DNA of 47,291 nucleotides from Hymenobacter sp. (GTDB lineage: Bacteria; Bacteroidota; Bacteroidia; Cytophagales; Hymenobacteraceae), in contig JANXOE010000213.1 in the NCBI GenBank assembly GCA_025353745.1, positions 1 to 47,291 of the forward strand. Direction: 5' to 3'. This document shows, one piece after another, positions 9,825 through 18,489 of the stretch. The notes beneath the pieces are model-generated. The model did not search any database. It worked only from the letters and a program-made list of their open reading frames with translations, and had not been told where the DNA came from. Within the stretch, counting starts at the first letter, position 1. Each line of letters opens with the position of its first letter. The position numbers and the translations under genes are program-made.

Positions 9825-10283
9825 CTAAAACCGGAAGAGCGGCCGGTGCGGGTTCCACAGGCCCCACGGAATCATGAGCAGCACCAGCAGCAGGGCAATG
9901 CCGTAGTAGATGAAGGCGGTTTTGTGCTTGGCGGTGTCGTTGAGGCGCTTTTTGGACAGCGTGCGGCCCACCTGGGCGACGACGACGGCGAGGACCATTA
10001 CCGCCACGTGCTCCATGCCAAAAAACCGGACCACCGGGTCTTTCATGGCCCCCGCGACTTTCATGGCCTTGAGGCCGTAGGGGCTGAGGCCGAAGTACAG
10101 GCCCAGGCCCACAACGAGCTGCAAGAGCATGAACCCCACGAAGCTGGCCCCGAAGGCGTTGTCGCCTTTGGAAAACAGGCGGCGGCCGGTGTAGCCCACG
10201 TAGGCGCGGTACACGGCCACGAGGCCGGTGCCGAGCACAAACCAGCGGAGATAGGAGTGGAGAACGAGCAGGACCTGGTACAT
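9825..10283 (-). CDS. Four-helix integral membrane protein, 'cytochrome b'-like
   Basis: 152 aa with four predicted membrane helices: about 5-25, 45-66, 88-106 and 124-143. Histidines near the helix ends (LHSYLRW at the N-terminus, GMEHVAVM, and KHKTAF before the last helix) resemble haem-ligand positions. Similar Bacteroidota proteins are often named cytochrome B, but no diagnostic motif proves haem binding. It is therefore best read as a conserved membrane protein of unknown function, perhaps linked to the respiratory chain. It starts at ATG 10281-10283 with a -7 box 33 nt upstream, converges with menB, and follows the DUF58 gene by 56 nt on the same strand. Confidence 0.75.
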   Translation of the reverse strand: MYQVLLVLHSYLRWFVLGTGLVAVYRAYVGYTGRRLFSKGDNAFGASFVGFMLLQLVVGLGLYFGLSPYGLKAMKVAGAMKDPVVRFFGMEHVAVMVLAVVVAQVGRTLSKKRLNDTAKHKTAFIYYGIALLLVLLMIPWGLWNPHRPLFRF

Positions 10284-10315
10284 GGCGGGGCGGCAAAAGG
10301 TGAGGGGTACGGGGG

Positions 10316-10323
10316 CAAAGGTA
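10316..10323 (-). promoter_or_regulatory. -7 promoter box for the four-helix membrane protein gene
   Basis: Reads TACCTTTG on the minus strand, an exact TAnnTTTG match, 32 nt upstream of the ATG and inside the short gap after the DUF58 gene. Confidence 0.55.
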
Positions 10324-10339
10324 GGGGCGGGCCGGGGCC

Positions 10340-11269
10340 CTAGCGCACCTTGCCGCGCTTCACCAAATAGGCGTACAGCACTTTTTCGAACGGCTCGCGC
10401 ACGTCCACGGGCACGAAATCAATCTTGAGCTGCCCGCAGCGCAGCGCCAGTTCCTGCTCGAAAGCAGCCATGGCGGCGCGGTACTGGGCCCGGATTTGGG
10501 ACGGCTGGAGCTTGATTTCCTGGCCCGTTTCCACGTCTTCGAAAATGTAGGGCCGCTCGGCAAAATCGAAGTCGGCCTCCGTGGCGCGGTCGAGCACGTG
10601 AAACAAGAGCACCTCGTGGTGCTGGTGGCGCAGGTGCTGAAGCGCGGCCAGGGCGGCGGCCTGGCCGGCCGCGTCGCGCCCCAGCATGTCGCTGAAGAGG
10701 ATGACGAGCGAGCGTTTGGGGATTTGCTGGGCGATGGTGTGGACGACGCCCGCCACGTCGGTGCCGCGGCCGCGGCCGGGGGCCCCCGGCGCGGGCGGGC
10801 GCTCCAGCAGCCGCTGCAGGGCCAGCAGCAGCGCGTGGCGGTGGGTGGCGGTGGAGCGCACGGGCGTTTGCATTTCCACGGCGTCGGCGAAGGTGACGAG
10901 GCCCACCGCGTCGCGCTGCCGGGTGAGGAGCGTGGCCAGGGCCGCCGCCGCCACCACGCTGAAAGTGAGCTTGGCGTGGCCCGGCGCCGGGTAGTACATG
11001 CTCGGGCTCACGTCGAGCAGCAGGTGGGCGCGCAGGTTGGTTTCTTCCTCGTAGCGCTTCACGAAGAGCTTGTCGGTGCGGGCGAACACCTTCCAGTCGA
11101 TGTGGCGCGTGCTGTCGCCGGGGTTGTAGAGGCGGTGCTCCGAAAACTCAACCGAGAAGCCGTGGTAGGGCGACTGGTGCAGGCCGGTGATGAAGCCGTC
11201 GACGAGCTGGCGGGCCAGGAACTCCAGGTTTTCGAACGAGCGGACGGCGGCGAGGTCGGGGGCGGGCAT
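10340..11269 (-). CDS. DUF58 domain protein (VWA-like, BatD/MoxR-associated type)
   Basis: 309 aa from ATG 11267-11269. The DUF58 signature is seen at GFSVEFSEHRLYNPGDSTRHIDWKVFARTDKLFVKRYEEET, followed by a VWA-like core LLLDVSPSMYY with a partial metal-site motif (DxSxS) and VILFSDMLGR. Proteins of this family usually sit next to a MoxR ATPase and Bat proteins and help assemble or fold envelope or metalloprotein complexes. Here there is no MoxR gene alongside, and the BatA-like gene is 35 kb away. A TTG 42 nt upstream is not used in this call because it lies in the promoter box. The exact role is unknown. Confidence 0.88.
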   Translation of the reverse strand: MPAPDLAAVRSFENLEFLARQLVDGFITGLHQSPYHGFSVEFSEHRLYNPGDSTRHIDWKVFARTDKLFVKRYEEETNLRAHLLLDVSPSMYYPAPGHAKLTFSVVAAAALATLLTRQRDAVGLVTFADAVEMQTPVRSTATHRHALLLALQRLLERPPAPGAPGRGRGTDVAGVVHTIAQQIPKRSLVILFSDMLGRDAAGQAAALAALQHLRHQHHEVLLFHVLDRATEADFDFAERPYIFEDVETGQEIKLQPSQIRAQYRAAMAAFEQELALRCGQLKIDFVPVDVREPFEKVLYAYLVKRGKVR

Positions 11270-11308
11270 GGGCGGACAAAAAGAGAAAAGAGACCGGGCG
11301 GCCCCCTC

Positions 11309-11316
11309 CAAAGATA
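11309..11316 (-). promoter_or_regulatory. -7 promoter box of the DUF58 gene
   Basis: TATCTTTG on the minus strand, an exact match to TAnnTTTG, 39 nt before the DUF58 ATG. It is 23 nt from the oppositely directed box at 11340-11347. Confidence 0.6.
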
Positions 11317-11339
11317 CCGCGCCGGCCTACCGCCGCCTT

Positions 11340-11347
11340 TATCTTTG
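11340..11347 (+). promoter_or_regulatory. -7 promoter box of the PUR-family gene
   Basis: TATCTTTG on the plus strand, about 73 nt upstream of the GTG start. The -33 regions of this and the facing promoter overlap, so the two should compete or be co-regulated. Confidence 0.6.
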
Positions 11348-11420
11348 GCCCGCCCTGCCTACATTAGGAGTTCCAACAATCGATTGTTCTATTCATCAAC
11401 TGTACTTTAACCCAACGCCC

Positions 11421-11792
11421 GTGGACGACCGTCACGACCAGGAAGAAATTTATTCCCAACGCATTAAGGCTGGAAAGCGCACGTATTTTTTCGACGTCAA
11501 AGCCACCCGTGGCCAGGATTACTACCTGACCATCACCGAAAGCAAGCGCCGCCAGAACGCCGACGACTCAGTGTCCTACGAAAAACATAAGATTTTCTTG
11601 TACAAAGAAGATTTTTTGAAATTCGTGGATGCCCTGCAAGACGCCGTGGACTACGTGCGGGAGGAGCTGCTGACCGCCGAGGAAGTGGCCGAGCTCGACC
11701 GTCCGCGCGAGTACGACGAGCGCGACCGCCGCGAGGGCCCCCCCGTCGAGCGCCCCGCCTTCGACGCCAACCGCAGCGACGATAGCTACTAG
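11421..11792 (+). CDS. PUR family nucleic-acid-binding protein (DUF3276)
   Basis: 123 aa small protein. The sequence EIYSQRIKAGKRTYFFDVKATRGQDYYLTITESKRR is the hallmark of the bacterial PUR-alpha-like family (DUF3276), whose fold binds single-stranded purine-rich DNA or RNA. The conserved core spans residues 7-85. The rest is a charged, probably disordered tail rich in Arg, Asp and Glu. The start chosen is GTG 11421 (VDDRHDQEEIYSQ), since relatives begin a few acidic residues before EIYSQ. Any ATG upstream would lie before the promoter box. It is followed by a REP-like hairpin, so it is probably transcribed alone. Confidence 0.87.
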   Translation: MDDRHDQEEIYSQRIKAGKRTYFFDVKATRGQDYYLTITESKRRQNADDSVSYEKHKIFLYKEDFLKFVDALQDAVDYVREELLTAEEVAELDRPREYDERDRREGPPVERPAFDANRSDDSY

Positions 11793-11823
11793 CGCCGGTT
11801 TGGCCGTCGTTCCGGACGGCGGT

Positions 11824-11892
11824 TGTCATTCCGAACGCGGTGAGGAATCCGGGGGCCGCGGGCCCGGATTCCTCACCGCGTTCGGAATGACA
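11824..11892. repeat. REP-like perfect inverted repeat
   Basis: Two perfect 30-nt arms (11824-11853 and 11863-11892) around a 9-nt GC-rich loop. Each arm starts or ends with TGTCATTCCGAACGCGG / TGAGGAATCC. Similar 'gtcattccga...gaggaatc' palindromes are a dispersed intergenic repeat in many bacteria, from my recall. It lies after the PUR gene and 45 nt before the ychF promoter box, so it may also end transcription. Confidence 0.85.
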
Positions 11893-11936
11893 GTTTTATG
11901 CCCGCAGCCAAGCGGCGAGTCCCCGGGGCCCTGCCG

Positions 11937-11944
11937 TATCTTTG
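11937..11944 (+). promoter_or_regulatory. -7 promoter box of ychF
   Basis: TATCTTTG, exact TAnnTTTG, 55 nt before the ychF ATG. The leader between box and ATG is AT-rich. Confidence 0.65.
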
Positions 11945-11999
11945 CGCCCGAATTGTGCTCAATTCATCATTTATAATTCACGATTTTTAATTCCAAGAA

Positions 12000-13100
12000 A
12001 TGGGCCTCCGCTGCGGTATCGTGGGCTTGCCGAACGTCGGCAAATCCACCCTGTTCAACGCTTTATCCAACGCCAAAGCCGAATCGGCCAACTACCCGTT
12101 CTGCACCATCGAGCCCAACGTGGGCGTGATTACGGTGCCCGACGAGCGCCTGCAAATCCTGGAGGCGCTGGTGAACCCCAAGCGCGTGCTGCCCACCATC
12201 ATCGAGTTCGTCGACATCGCCGGGCTGGTGAAAGGCGCCAGCAAAGGGGAGGGCCTGGGCAATAAATTCCTGGCCAACATCCGCGAGGTGGACGCCGTCA
12301 TCCACGTGGTGCGCTGCTTCGACGACCCCAACATCGTGCACGTGGCCGGCGGCGTGGACCCGGTGTTCGACAAAGACGTTATCGATACCGAGCTGCAAAT
12401 CAAGGATTTGGAGAGCATCGACAAGAAGCTGCAAAAGTCGGAGCGCAGCGCCAAGGCCGGCGATGCCGCGGCCAAGAAGGAAGTGGTGGCGCTCCAGCGC
12501 TTCAAGGCGGCCCTGGAAGCCGGGCAGAACGCCCGCGCCCTGGGGGCCCTGCCCGACGAGCTGGAGGCCGTGGCCGACCTGCAGCTGCTCACCATCAAGC
12601 CCGTGATTTACGTGGCCAACGTGGACGAGGCCAGCATCGCCACCGACGGCAACCGCCACGTGGCGGCCCTGCGCGAGCACGTGAAAAGCGAGGGCGCCCA
12701 GGTGGTGATGGTGTCGGCGGCCATCGAGTCGCAGATCGCCGAGATGGACGACCCCGAGGAAAAAGCGCTGTTCCTGGGCGAGTACGGCCTCACCGAATCG
12801 GGCCTGCACAAGCTCATCCGCGCCAGCTACGAGCTGCTGAACCTGATCACCTACTTCACGGCCGGCGTGCAGGAAGTGCGCGCCTGGACCATTCACCGCG
12901 GCGATAAGGCCCCGGCGGCGGCCGGCGTCATCCACTCCGACTTCGAGAAAGGCTTCATCCGGGCCGAGGTCATCAAGCTGCCCGATTACCAGGAATACAA
13001 AACCGAGGTAAAGATCAAAGAAGCCGGCAAAATGGCGGTCGAAGGCAAAGATTACGTGGTGCAGGACGGCGACATCATGCACTTTCGGTTTAACGTTTAG
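12000..13100 (+). CDS. ychF: Redox-responsive P-loop ATPase/GTPase YchF (Obg family)
   Basis: 366 aa, full length for the universal YchF/OLA1 family, which binds ribosomes and prefers ATP to GTP. G1 is GLPNVGKST (residues 9-17), with the switch region ANYPFCTIEPNVGVI, and G3 is DIAGL (72-76). The G4 position is NVDE instead of NKxD, the change that alters nucleotide specificity. A coiled-coil insertion follows at about 135-185, then a C-terminal TGS domain ending GDIMHFRFNV. The start is ATG 12000 and there is no good alternative. It is monocistronic: own promoter, and a strong hairpin terminator about 80 nt after the stop. Confidence 0.97.
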   Translation: MGLRCGIVGLPNVGKSTLFNALSNAKAESANYPFCTIEPNVGVITVPDERLQILEALVNPKRVLPTIIEFVDIAGLVKGASKGEGLGNKFLANIREVDAVIHVVRCFDDPNIVHVAGGVDPVFDKDVIDTELQIKDLESIDKKLQKSERSAKAGDAAAKKEVVALQRFKAALEAGQNARALGALPDELEAVADLQLLTIKPVIYVANVDEASIATDGNRHVAALREHVKSEGAQVVMVSAAIESQIAEMDDPEEKALFLGEYGLTESGLHKLIRASYELLNLITYFTAGVQEVRAWTIHRGDKAPAAAGVIHSDFEKGFIRAEVIKLPDYQEYKTEVKIKEAGKMAVEGKDYVVQDGDIMHFRFNV

Positions 13101-13178
13101 GTTAAATTACTGAAAGCAGGTAATTTTTTAAATAAAATAACGGAAGCCGCGCTATTAGAAGCAGCGCTATAGCTGGCT

Positions 13179-13228
13179 ATTAAATATAAAAAGCCTGACG
13201 TTTTCGCGTCAGGCTTTTTATATTTAAT
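13179..13228 (+). terminator. ychF terminator, 22-bp stem
   Basis: Perfect 22-bp stem (ATTAAATATAAAAAGCCTGACG and its inverse) with loop TTTTCG. GC-rich top and T-run on the descending arm make it a strong rho-independent terminator, symmetrical enough to work both ways. Confidence 0.9.
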
Positions 13229-13498
13229 GAAATACTGATTTTTTAAAGTGGCATTAAAAATAATCTCTGCTGTCAGTCGCGTAATTCTGGCTCGCAACGC
13301 GCTGTCATACATAGTCCTTGGCAGTTGCTAAAAGTAAAATTTCTGTTTCGAAAACCGGGACTGGCAAACCGGTTTTACGCGTTAACATACACAATTGGCG
13401 CCAATGGACGTCCCTTGCATCTGTTATGATTGCATTATGCTTGTGTTGTGTTTCACAGGTTACGTAATTGTTATGCTTCCATCACTCCGGCGTTACGC

Positions 13499-13506
13499 TA
13501 CCTTTG
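13499..13506 (+). promoter_or_regulatory. -7 promoter box of the Oar-like receptor gene
   Basis: TACCTTTG, an exact consensus match, 47 nt upstream of the receptor ATG. No clear -33 TTTG at the expected spacing. Confidence 0.6.
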
Positions 13507-13553
13507 CGTTGAAAGTCTGAGGAAAGTCTTCGGATAAATAAAAAAGCTGTGTT

Positions 13554-16500
13554 ATGAGACACCATTTACTGTTATTGCTGCTGGGCTTTGTGCTTTTCAC
13601 CGGTGGCAATTCCGCACTCGCGCAAGGGGTTACGACCTCTGCCATGAAGGGCCTGGTGCTCGACGCCAAAGGCCAGCCGCTTCCGGGCGCCACCGTGCTG
13701 GCCGTGCACCTGCCCACGGGCACTACCTACGGGGTGGGCACGCGCGACAACGGGCAATTCGACTTGCTGAACCTGCGCGTTGGGGGCCCTTACCAGGTCA
13801 AAATCTCGTTCGTAGGCTACGAAACGTATGTGGAGAACAACATTCAGCTCGTGCTGGGCAAAACGTACGAAACGCACGTGAGCCTGCGCGAGGACGGCGG
13901 CCAGAAGCTCGACGAAGTGGTGGTGCGGGCCAACCGCGACGGCCAGATCAACCCCGACCGCACGGGGGCCGTTACCAACATCAGCGCGACGGCCATCCGC
14001 ACGCTGCCCACCATCAGCCGCTCGCAGGAAGACTTCACGCGCCTCACGCCCCAGGCCAGCGGCCAGAGCTTCGGCGGCCGCAACACGCTTTACAACAACT
14101 TCTCGCTCGACGGCTCGATCTTCAACAACTCGTTTGGGCTGGACTCGCCCACGCCGGGCGGCCAAACCAACTCGCAGCCGGTGTCGCTCGACGCCATCGA
14201 GCAGATTCAGGTGAGCCTGGCCCCCTACGACGTGCGCCAGGGCGGCTTCACGGGCGCCGGCATCAACGCCGTGACCAAGAGCGGCACGAACGACTTTAAG
14301 GGCACGGTCTACACGTTTTTTCGCGACGAAAACCTGATCGGCCGGAAGGTCGAAAGCGCGACCATCGACAACCCCAGCCTGAAATTCAACCAGACCGGCT
14401 TTTCGCTGGGCGGGCCGATTGTGAAGAACAAGCTGTTCTTTTTTACCAACGCCGAGCTCACGCGCGAAACCGACCCGGGCCAGACCTTCCGGCCGGCCGC
14501 CAACGCCGCCGAGGCCCAGGCGGCCGAAAATGGCCAGCTCAACGGCGTGAGCCGGGTGCTGCAATCCGACCTGCAAGCCATCCGCGACCGCCTCAAGACC
14601 GCTTACGGCTACGACCCCGGGGCCTTCCAGGGCTTCAACTACCGCACGTATTCGGATAAATTTCTGGCCAAGCTCGACTGGAACATCAATTCCTCGAACA
14701 CCTTTTCTGTCCGCTACAACTACCTCAAAAGCTACCGCCAGCAGGGCCCCCACCCGATTGCCATCGCGCCCTCGTCGCGGGTGCCCGGCCTGAACACCCT
14801 GCAGTTTGAAAACTCGGGCTACACCATCAACAACAACCTGAACTCGGTGGTGGCCGAGCTCAACAGCACGTTTGGCAACGGCAAGTTCAGCAACAAGGCC
14901 CAGGCTGGCTTCTCGTACTTCCACGATTTCCGCGAGCTGCCTTCGTCCACGTTTTTTCCGCAGATCGATATCACGCAGGGCGGCACCACCTACACCAGCG
15001 TAGGCACCGAGCAGTTCTCGGCCAACAACCTGCTGAACCAGAAAATCCTGCAGCTCACCGACAACCTAAGCTACTTCGCCGGCAAGCACATTTTCACGGC
15101 GGGCGTCAACTACGAGCACTTCGCGTTCACCAACGGCTTCAACTTGCAGCGCTACGGCTACCCCTTTTTCGGGGGCCTCGACGTGGCCCGGTTCTTCCAG
15201 GTGACGGACCGCAAGAGCCCCGACTTCGTGGATTTGAACGCCATTGCCACCGCCGGTGGCCAGGCCCCCATCAAGCAGGTGGACGTGACGGTGTCGCAGC
15301 TTGGCCTGTACGTGCAGGACGAGTACCAGCTCGACCCGGCCCTTAAGCTGACGCTGGGCGTGCGCGCCGACGTTCCCATCTACGGCACCAGCGTGGCCCC
15401 GAACGCGCAGATTGCGGGTAAAACCTTCCTCGACGGCAACGGCCAGCCCACCAAAGTGGACGTGTCGGTGCTGCCGAAATCGACGCCGCTGTTTTCGCCC
15501 CGCCTGGGCTTCAACTACACTTCGCAGAACGACGGCGCCAAAACCCAGGTGCGCGGCGGCACGGGCATTTTCACCGGCCGCATCCCGTTCGTGTGGATTT
15601 CGAACCAGGCCTCGAACTCGCAGTTCGATAACGGCTACACCTTCCAGATCAACTCCACGGGCCGCAACTTCAAGTTTCCGCAGGTGTGGCGCAGCAATTT
15701 GGCCATCGACCACGAGCTGCTCGGCGGCATCGTGGCCACGGTAGAAGCCATTTACTCGCGAGACCGCAACGCGGTGGTTCACCGCAACTACAACCTCGTG
15801 ACGCCCACCCAAACGCTGAGTGGCGCGAGTGGCGGCGACACCCGCCAGATTTACCCGGCCAGCGGCCCGCGCCTCAACTCGTTCAACGGCCCCGACGGCA
15901 AGTTCACCTTCCTCGATGCCGGCGTGATTGCGCTGGAAAACACCAACCAGGGCTACCAATACTCGCTCACCGGGCAGCTGCGCAAGGAGTTTGCCAACGG
16001 CTTCTACGCCACGGCGGCCTACACCTACGCCCGGGCCAAGGACATCACCTCGAACCCCGGCGAAATTGCCGGCGACGCCTTCCAGCGCCTGCCGGTGGTG
16101 GGCAACCCCAACCAGCCGCAGCTCTCGTACAGCGACTTTGGCTTGCAGCACCGCATCATCGCCGCCGCCGGCCGCCGCTTTGCCTATGCCAACAACAAGC
16201 TGGCCACCACGCTGGGCTTCTTCTTTGAAACGGGCCAGGGCAACCGCTACAGCTACACCTACGCCGGCGATTTGAACCGCGACGGCGTGCCGGGCAACGA
16301 CCTGCTGTTCGTGCCCGCCAGCCGCGGCCAAATCAACCTGGTGAACTACACCAACGCCGCCGGCCAGGTGGTGACGGCCGACCAGCAGTACCAGCAGCTC
16401 GACGCCTACATCAACCAGGACAAGTACCTGAGCCAGCACCGCGGCGGCTACACCGCGCGCAACGGGGCCCTCAGCCCCTGGTACACGCAGCTCGACGCCA

Positions 16501-16775
16501 AGTTCATGCAGGATTTTGCGGTGGCGACCAGCGGCGGCAAGAAAAACACCCTCCAGCTGAGCTTCGACATCCTCAACCTGGGCAACCTGCTCAACAAAAA
16601 CTGGGGCAACCGCCAGCTCGTGGGCAACAACCGCCTCCTCGAAACGGGCTATGCCGCCGCCAACCCCGACACGCCGGTGTACACCTTCCGCGGCGGCAGC
16701 CAGACGTACTTCACCGACACCAGCCTAGCCAGCCGCTGGCGGGCCCAGGTGGGCGTGCGCTACATCTTCGACTAG
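13554..16775 (+). CDS. Oar-like TonB-dependent receptor
   Basis: 1073 aa outer-membrane protein. A signal peptide ends at LAQG (about residue 24). A CarboxypepD_reg-like domain covers about 30-115 (MKGLVLDAKGQPLPGATVLA, FVGYETY). The plug region has LDEVVVRANRDG, ISRSQEDFTRLTPQ, NNFSLDGSIFNNSFGL and GAGINAVTKSGTNDFKGTVY, typical of the Oar/OmpA-related class. A long barrel ends at YIFD with a terminal aromatic-acidic signature (assembly by the BAM machinery). Oar-type receptors take part in cell-surface signalling or protein export in some Bacteroidota and myxobacteria; the ligand here is unknown. The gene is alone between its own promoter and a bidirectional terminator. Confidence 0.93.
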   Translation: MRHHLLLLLLGFVLFTGGNSALAQGVTTSAMKGLVLDAKGQPLPGATVLAVHLPTGTTYGVGTRDNGQFDLLNLRVGGPYQVKISFVGYETYVENNIQLVLGKTYETHVSLREDGGQKLDEVVVRANRDGQINPDRTGAVTNISATAIRTLPTISRSQEDFTRLTPQASGQSFGGRNTLYNNFSLDGSIFNNSFGLDSPTPGGQTNSQPVSLDAIEQIQVSLAPYDVRQGGFTGAGINAVTKSGTNDFKGTVYTFFRDENLIGRKVESATIDNPSLKFNQTGFSLGGPIVKNKLFFFTNAELTRETDPGQTFRPAANAAEAQAAENGQLNGVSRVLQSDLQAIRDRLKTAYGYDPGAFQGFNYRTYSDKFLAKLDWNINSSNTFSVRYNYLKSYRQQGPHPIAIAPSSRVPGLNTLQFENSGYTINNNLNSVVAELNSTFGNGKFSNKAQAGFSYFHDFRELPSSTFFPQIDITQGGTTYTSVGTEQFSANNLLNQKILQLTDNLSYFAGKHIFTAGVNYEHFAFTNGFNLQRYGYPFFGGLDVARFFQVTDRKSPDFVDLNAIATAGGQAPIKQVDVTVSQLGLYVQDEYQLDPALKLTLGVRADVPIYGTSVAPNAQIAGKTFLDGNGQPTKVDVSVLPKSTPLFSPRLGFNYTSQNDGAKTQVRGGTGIFTGRIPFVWISNQASNSQFDNGYTFQINSTGRNFKFPQVWRSNLAIDHELLGGIVATVEAIYSRDRNAVVHRNYNLVTPTQTLSGASGGDTRQIYPASGPRLNSFNGPDGKFTFLDAGVIALENTNQGYQYSLTGQLRKEFANGFYATAAYTYARAKDITSNPGEIAGDAFQRLPVVGNPNQPQLSYSDFGLQHRIIAAAGRRFAYANNKLATTLGFFFETGQGNRYSYTYAGDLNRDGVPGNDLLFVPASRGQINLVNYTNAAGQVVTADQQYQQLDAYINQDKYLSQHRGGYTARNGALSPWYTQLDAKFMQDFAVATSGGKKNTLQLSFDILNLGNLLNKNWGNRQLVGNNRLLETGYAAANPDTPVYTFRGGSQTYFTDTSLASRWRAQVGVRYIFD

Positions 16776-16797
16776 CGCCTGCCGGTTTCGATCAGCC

Positions 16798-16835
16798 ACA
16801 AAAAAGCCCGGAGCACTGCTCCGGGCTTTTTTTGT
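16798..16835. terminator. bidirectional terminator between the Oar-like receptor and M48 protease genes
   Basis: Stem ACAAAAAAGCCCGGAGCA with its inverse around a single central C, with A- and T-runs on the two sides. It lies between convergent genes. Confidence 0.88.
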
Positions 16836-16889
16836 GCTTGCAAAACGCTGCTTTTTCGAGGGGCCCCCGCGCCCGGGGCCCCCGGCGGC

Positions 16890-18329
16890 TTACCGGCTCA
16901 CGACCTTGAACAGGGTGCCGGCCGGGAGCCGGTCGGTGGTTTTCATGCCGTTGAGGATGGCCACCTCCTCGTAGCGCTTGGCGGGCACGCCGTTGGCGGC
17001 CAGGGCCTGGCCGAGGGTGGTGCCGGTGCGCACGGTTTTGATGCGGATGCGCTCGGCCTGGCGGTTGAGCTTGTTGGCCTCGGTGAGGCGCTGGAAACCC
17101 TGGGCCACGGCGTTGAACTGCGGGGCGTAGTTGGCAAACGACTCAGCAGCGGCGAGCCCGATGAAGGCGTAGACGGTTTTGCCGTCCTGCAAAAGGTAGG
17201 CGCGAACGTGGGCCGGCGCGCTTTGCTGCTGTTGTTGCTGGTCCTGGGCGGTTTGGTCGCCTTCCACCACGGCGGCCGGGAAGCCGTTGATGGACGTGTT
17301 GCGGGCCTGGGCCCCGCTGAGGCCCAGCTGCTTCACCAGCGCCTGGGCGGCTTCTTCAACCGTGCCGCTGCCGGCCCCCATGAACACGAGCAGGGCCTTG
17401 CCGTTGGGCTCGGCCATCTGGAACTGCTCGGGCGTGTTTTGCGATTTCCAGCCGCTGGGCACGGGAAAGCGGAACTTCAGGTCGGGGTGGTAGAACACGC
17501 TGTTTTCTACGAAGCCCTGGCGCGGGTCTTCGCCGTAGGGCAGGCCGTCGATGGAGCGCAGGTAGCCGTCGCGGTTCACCGTCAGGGCCGTCTTGCCCAG
17601 GGTTTGCCGCTCCTGGGCGGCCAGGCCCTTCACCCGCTGGTAGCGGTCGGCCGAGTTGGGGTGCGTGGAAAGAAAGGTGGGGATCGACGAGCCGCTCTGC
17701 TGCTCGGTGCGCTGCAAGGTGAGGAAGAAATCGGCCATTTGGGCAGCGTCGTAGCCGATTTTCGACGAATACTTCACGCCCAAGCCGTCGGCCTCGTTCT
17801 CGTTGTCTCGGCTGTACTTCAAAAACAGCACGCCCACGCCCTGCGCCAGCGGCTGGGCCAACGAAGCCGCCGTTTGGCTGACCGCCGACAGGCCCCCGAG
17901 GATGAGGCTGGCGATGGTGGAGCGCGTTTGCTGCTTCTGGCCGTGGCGGGCGGTGATGTGGCCCAGCTCGTGGCCCAGCACCCCGGCAAACTGCGCCTCG
18001 TTGTTGAAATACGCCATGATGCCGCGCGTGAAGTACACGTGGCCGTCGGGGGTGGCGAAGGCGTTGATGACGGGCGAATCGACGATGGTGAACCCGTAGT
18101 TGCCGGGCCGGTCCGAGATGGCGTCCATCTGCTGGCCCTTGGCGGTGATGAATTTTTGCAGCGCGGGGTTGTTGAACAAGCCGAACTGGGCCAGCACCTG
18201 CGGGTCGGGCTTGGCCCCTTGCAGCGGGTGCACGGCCAGGGCCGCCGGCAGGCCCGGCGTGGACGGAGCGGCACTAGCCAGCGGCAGCAGCACGGCGAGG
18301 GCCCCGAGGCGGAGAAGAGGAAATTTCAT
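16890..18329 (-). CDS. M48 family zinc metalloprotease with C-terminal LysM-like segment
   Basis: 479 aa from ATG 18327-18329 (MKFPLLRLGALAVLLPLASA signal peptide). The zinc motif is HELGH at 120-124 with the third ligand in DNENEADGLG. VYFTRGIMAYFNNEAQFAGVLGHELGH and STHPNSADR are family landmarks, making it a periplasmic BepA/YfgC-like protease for envelope quality control. The middle domain carries a short poly-Gln run (QDQQQQQQ). The last 55 residues, TVRTGTTLGQALAANGVPAKRYEEVAILNGMKTTDRL..., look like a LysM-type peptidoglycan-binding domain. An upstream in-frame TTG would add 18 arginine-rich residues before the signal peptide, which is unlikely. Confidence 0.92.
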   Translation of the reverse strand: MKFPLLRLGALAVLLPLASAAPSTPGLPAALAVHPLQGAKPDPQVLAQFGLFNNPALQKFITAKGQQMDAISDRPGNYGFTIVDSPVINAFATPDGHVYFTRGIMAYFNNEAQFAGVLGHELGHITARHGQKQQTRSTIASLILGGLSAVSQTAASLAQPLAQGVGVLFLKYSRDNENEADGLGVKYSSKIGYDAAQMADFFLTLQRTEQQSGSSIPTFLSTHPNSADRYQRVKGLAAQERQTLGKTALTVNRDGYLRSIDGLPYGEDPRQGFVENSVFYHPDLKFRFPVPSGWKSQNTPEQFQMAEPNGKALLVFMGAGSGTVEEAAQALVKQLGLSGAQARNTSINGFPAAVVEGDQTAQDQQQQQQSAPAHVRAYLLQDGKTVYAFIGLAAAESFANYAPQFNAVAQGFQRLTEANKLNRQAERIRIKTVRTGTTLGQALAANGVPAKRYEEVAILNGMKTTDRLPAGTLFKVVSR

Positions 18330-18489
18330 GGGTACAAAGGAACGAATGGGATTACCGCCACCGTAGCGGCGCCGCCCCTGCAACGTGCCAAAGTAGTGCC
18401 AAGGTTACGGGGCCGTTCATCCGTGCTACACCCGGCCGCGCCGGTATTGCGCGTAAATTCGCTTTTGTTTCGCCCTTTTTGCCCCGCCA

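Larger units (their letters stand above)
13101..13553. other. 453-bp AT-rich intergenic region between ychF and a TonB receptor
   Basis: Holds the ychF terminator (13179-13228), an 8-bp stem hairpin AAAACCGG/CCGGTTTT at 13351-13376, and the receptor's -7 box at 13499-13506. Short TTATG elements recur between 13420 and 13480. A 71-codon minus-strand frame here reads through the terminator and is not believable. I see no RNA gene. Confidence 0.6.

Noticed and set aside
12063..13082. 339-codon minus-strand frame opposite ychF
   Set aside because: Shadow of a universally conserved gene.
13097..13312. 71-codon minus-strand frame downstream of ychF
   Set aside because: It reads through the 22-bp terminator stem and overlaps the ychF end; no motifs or promoter.
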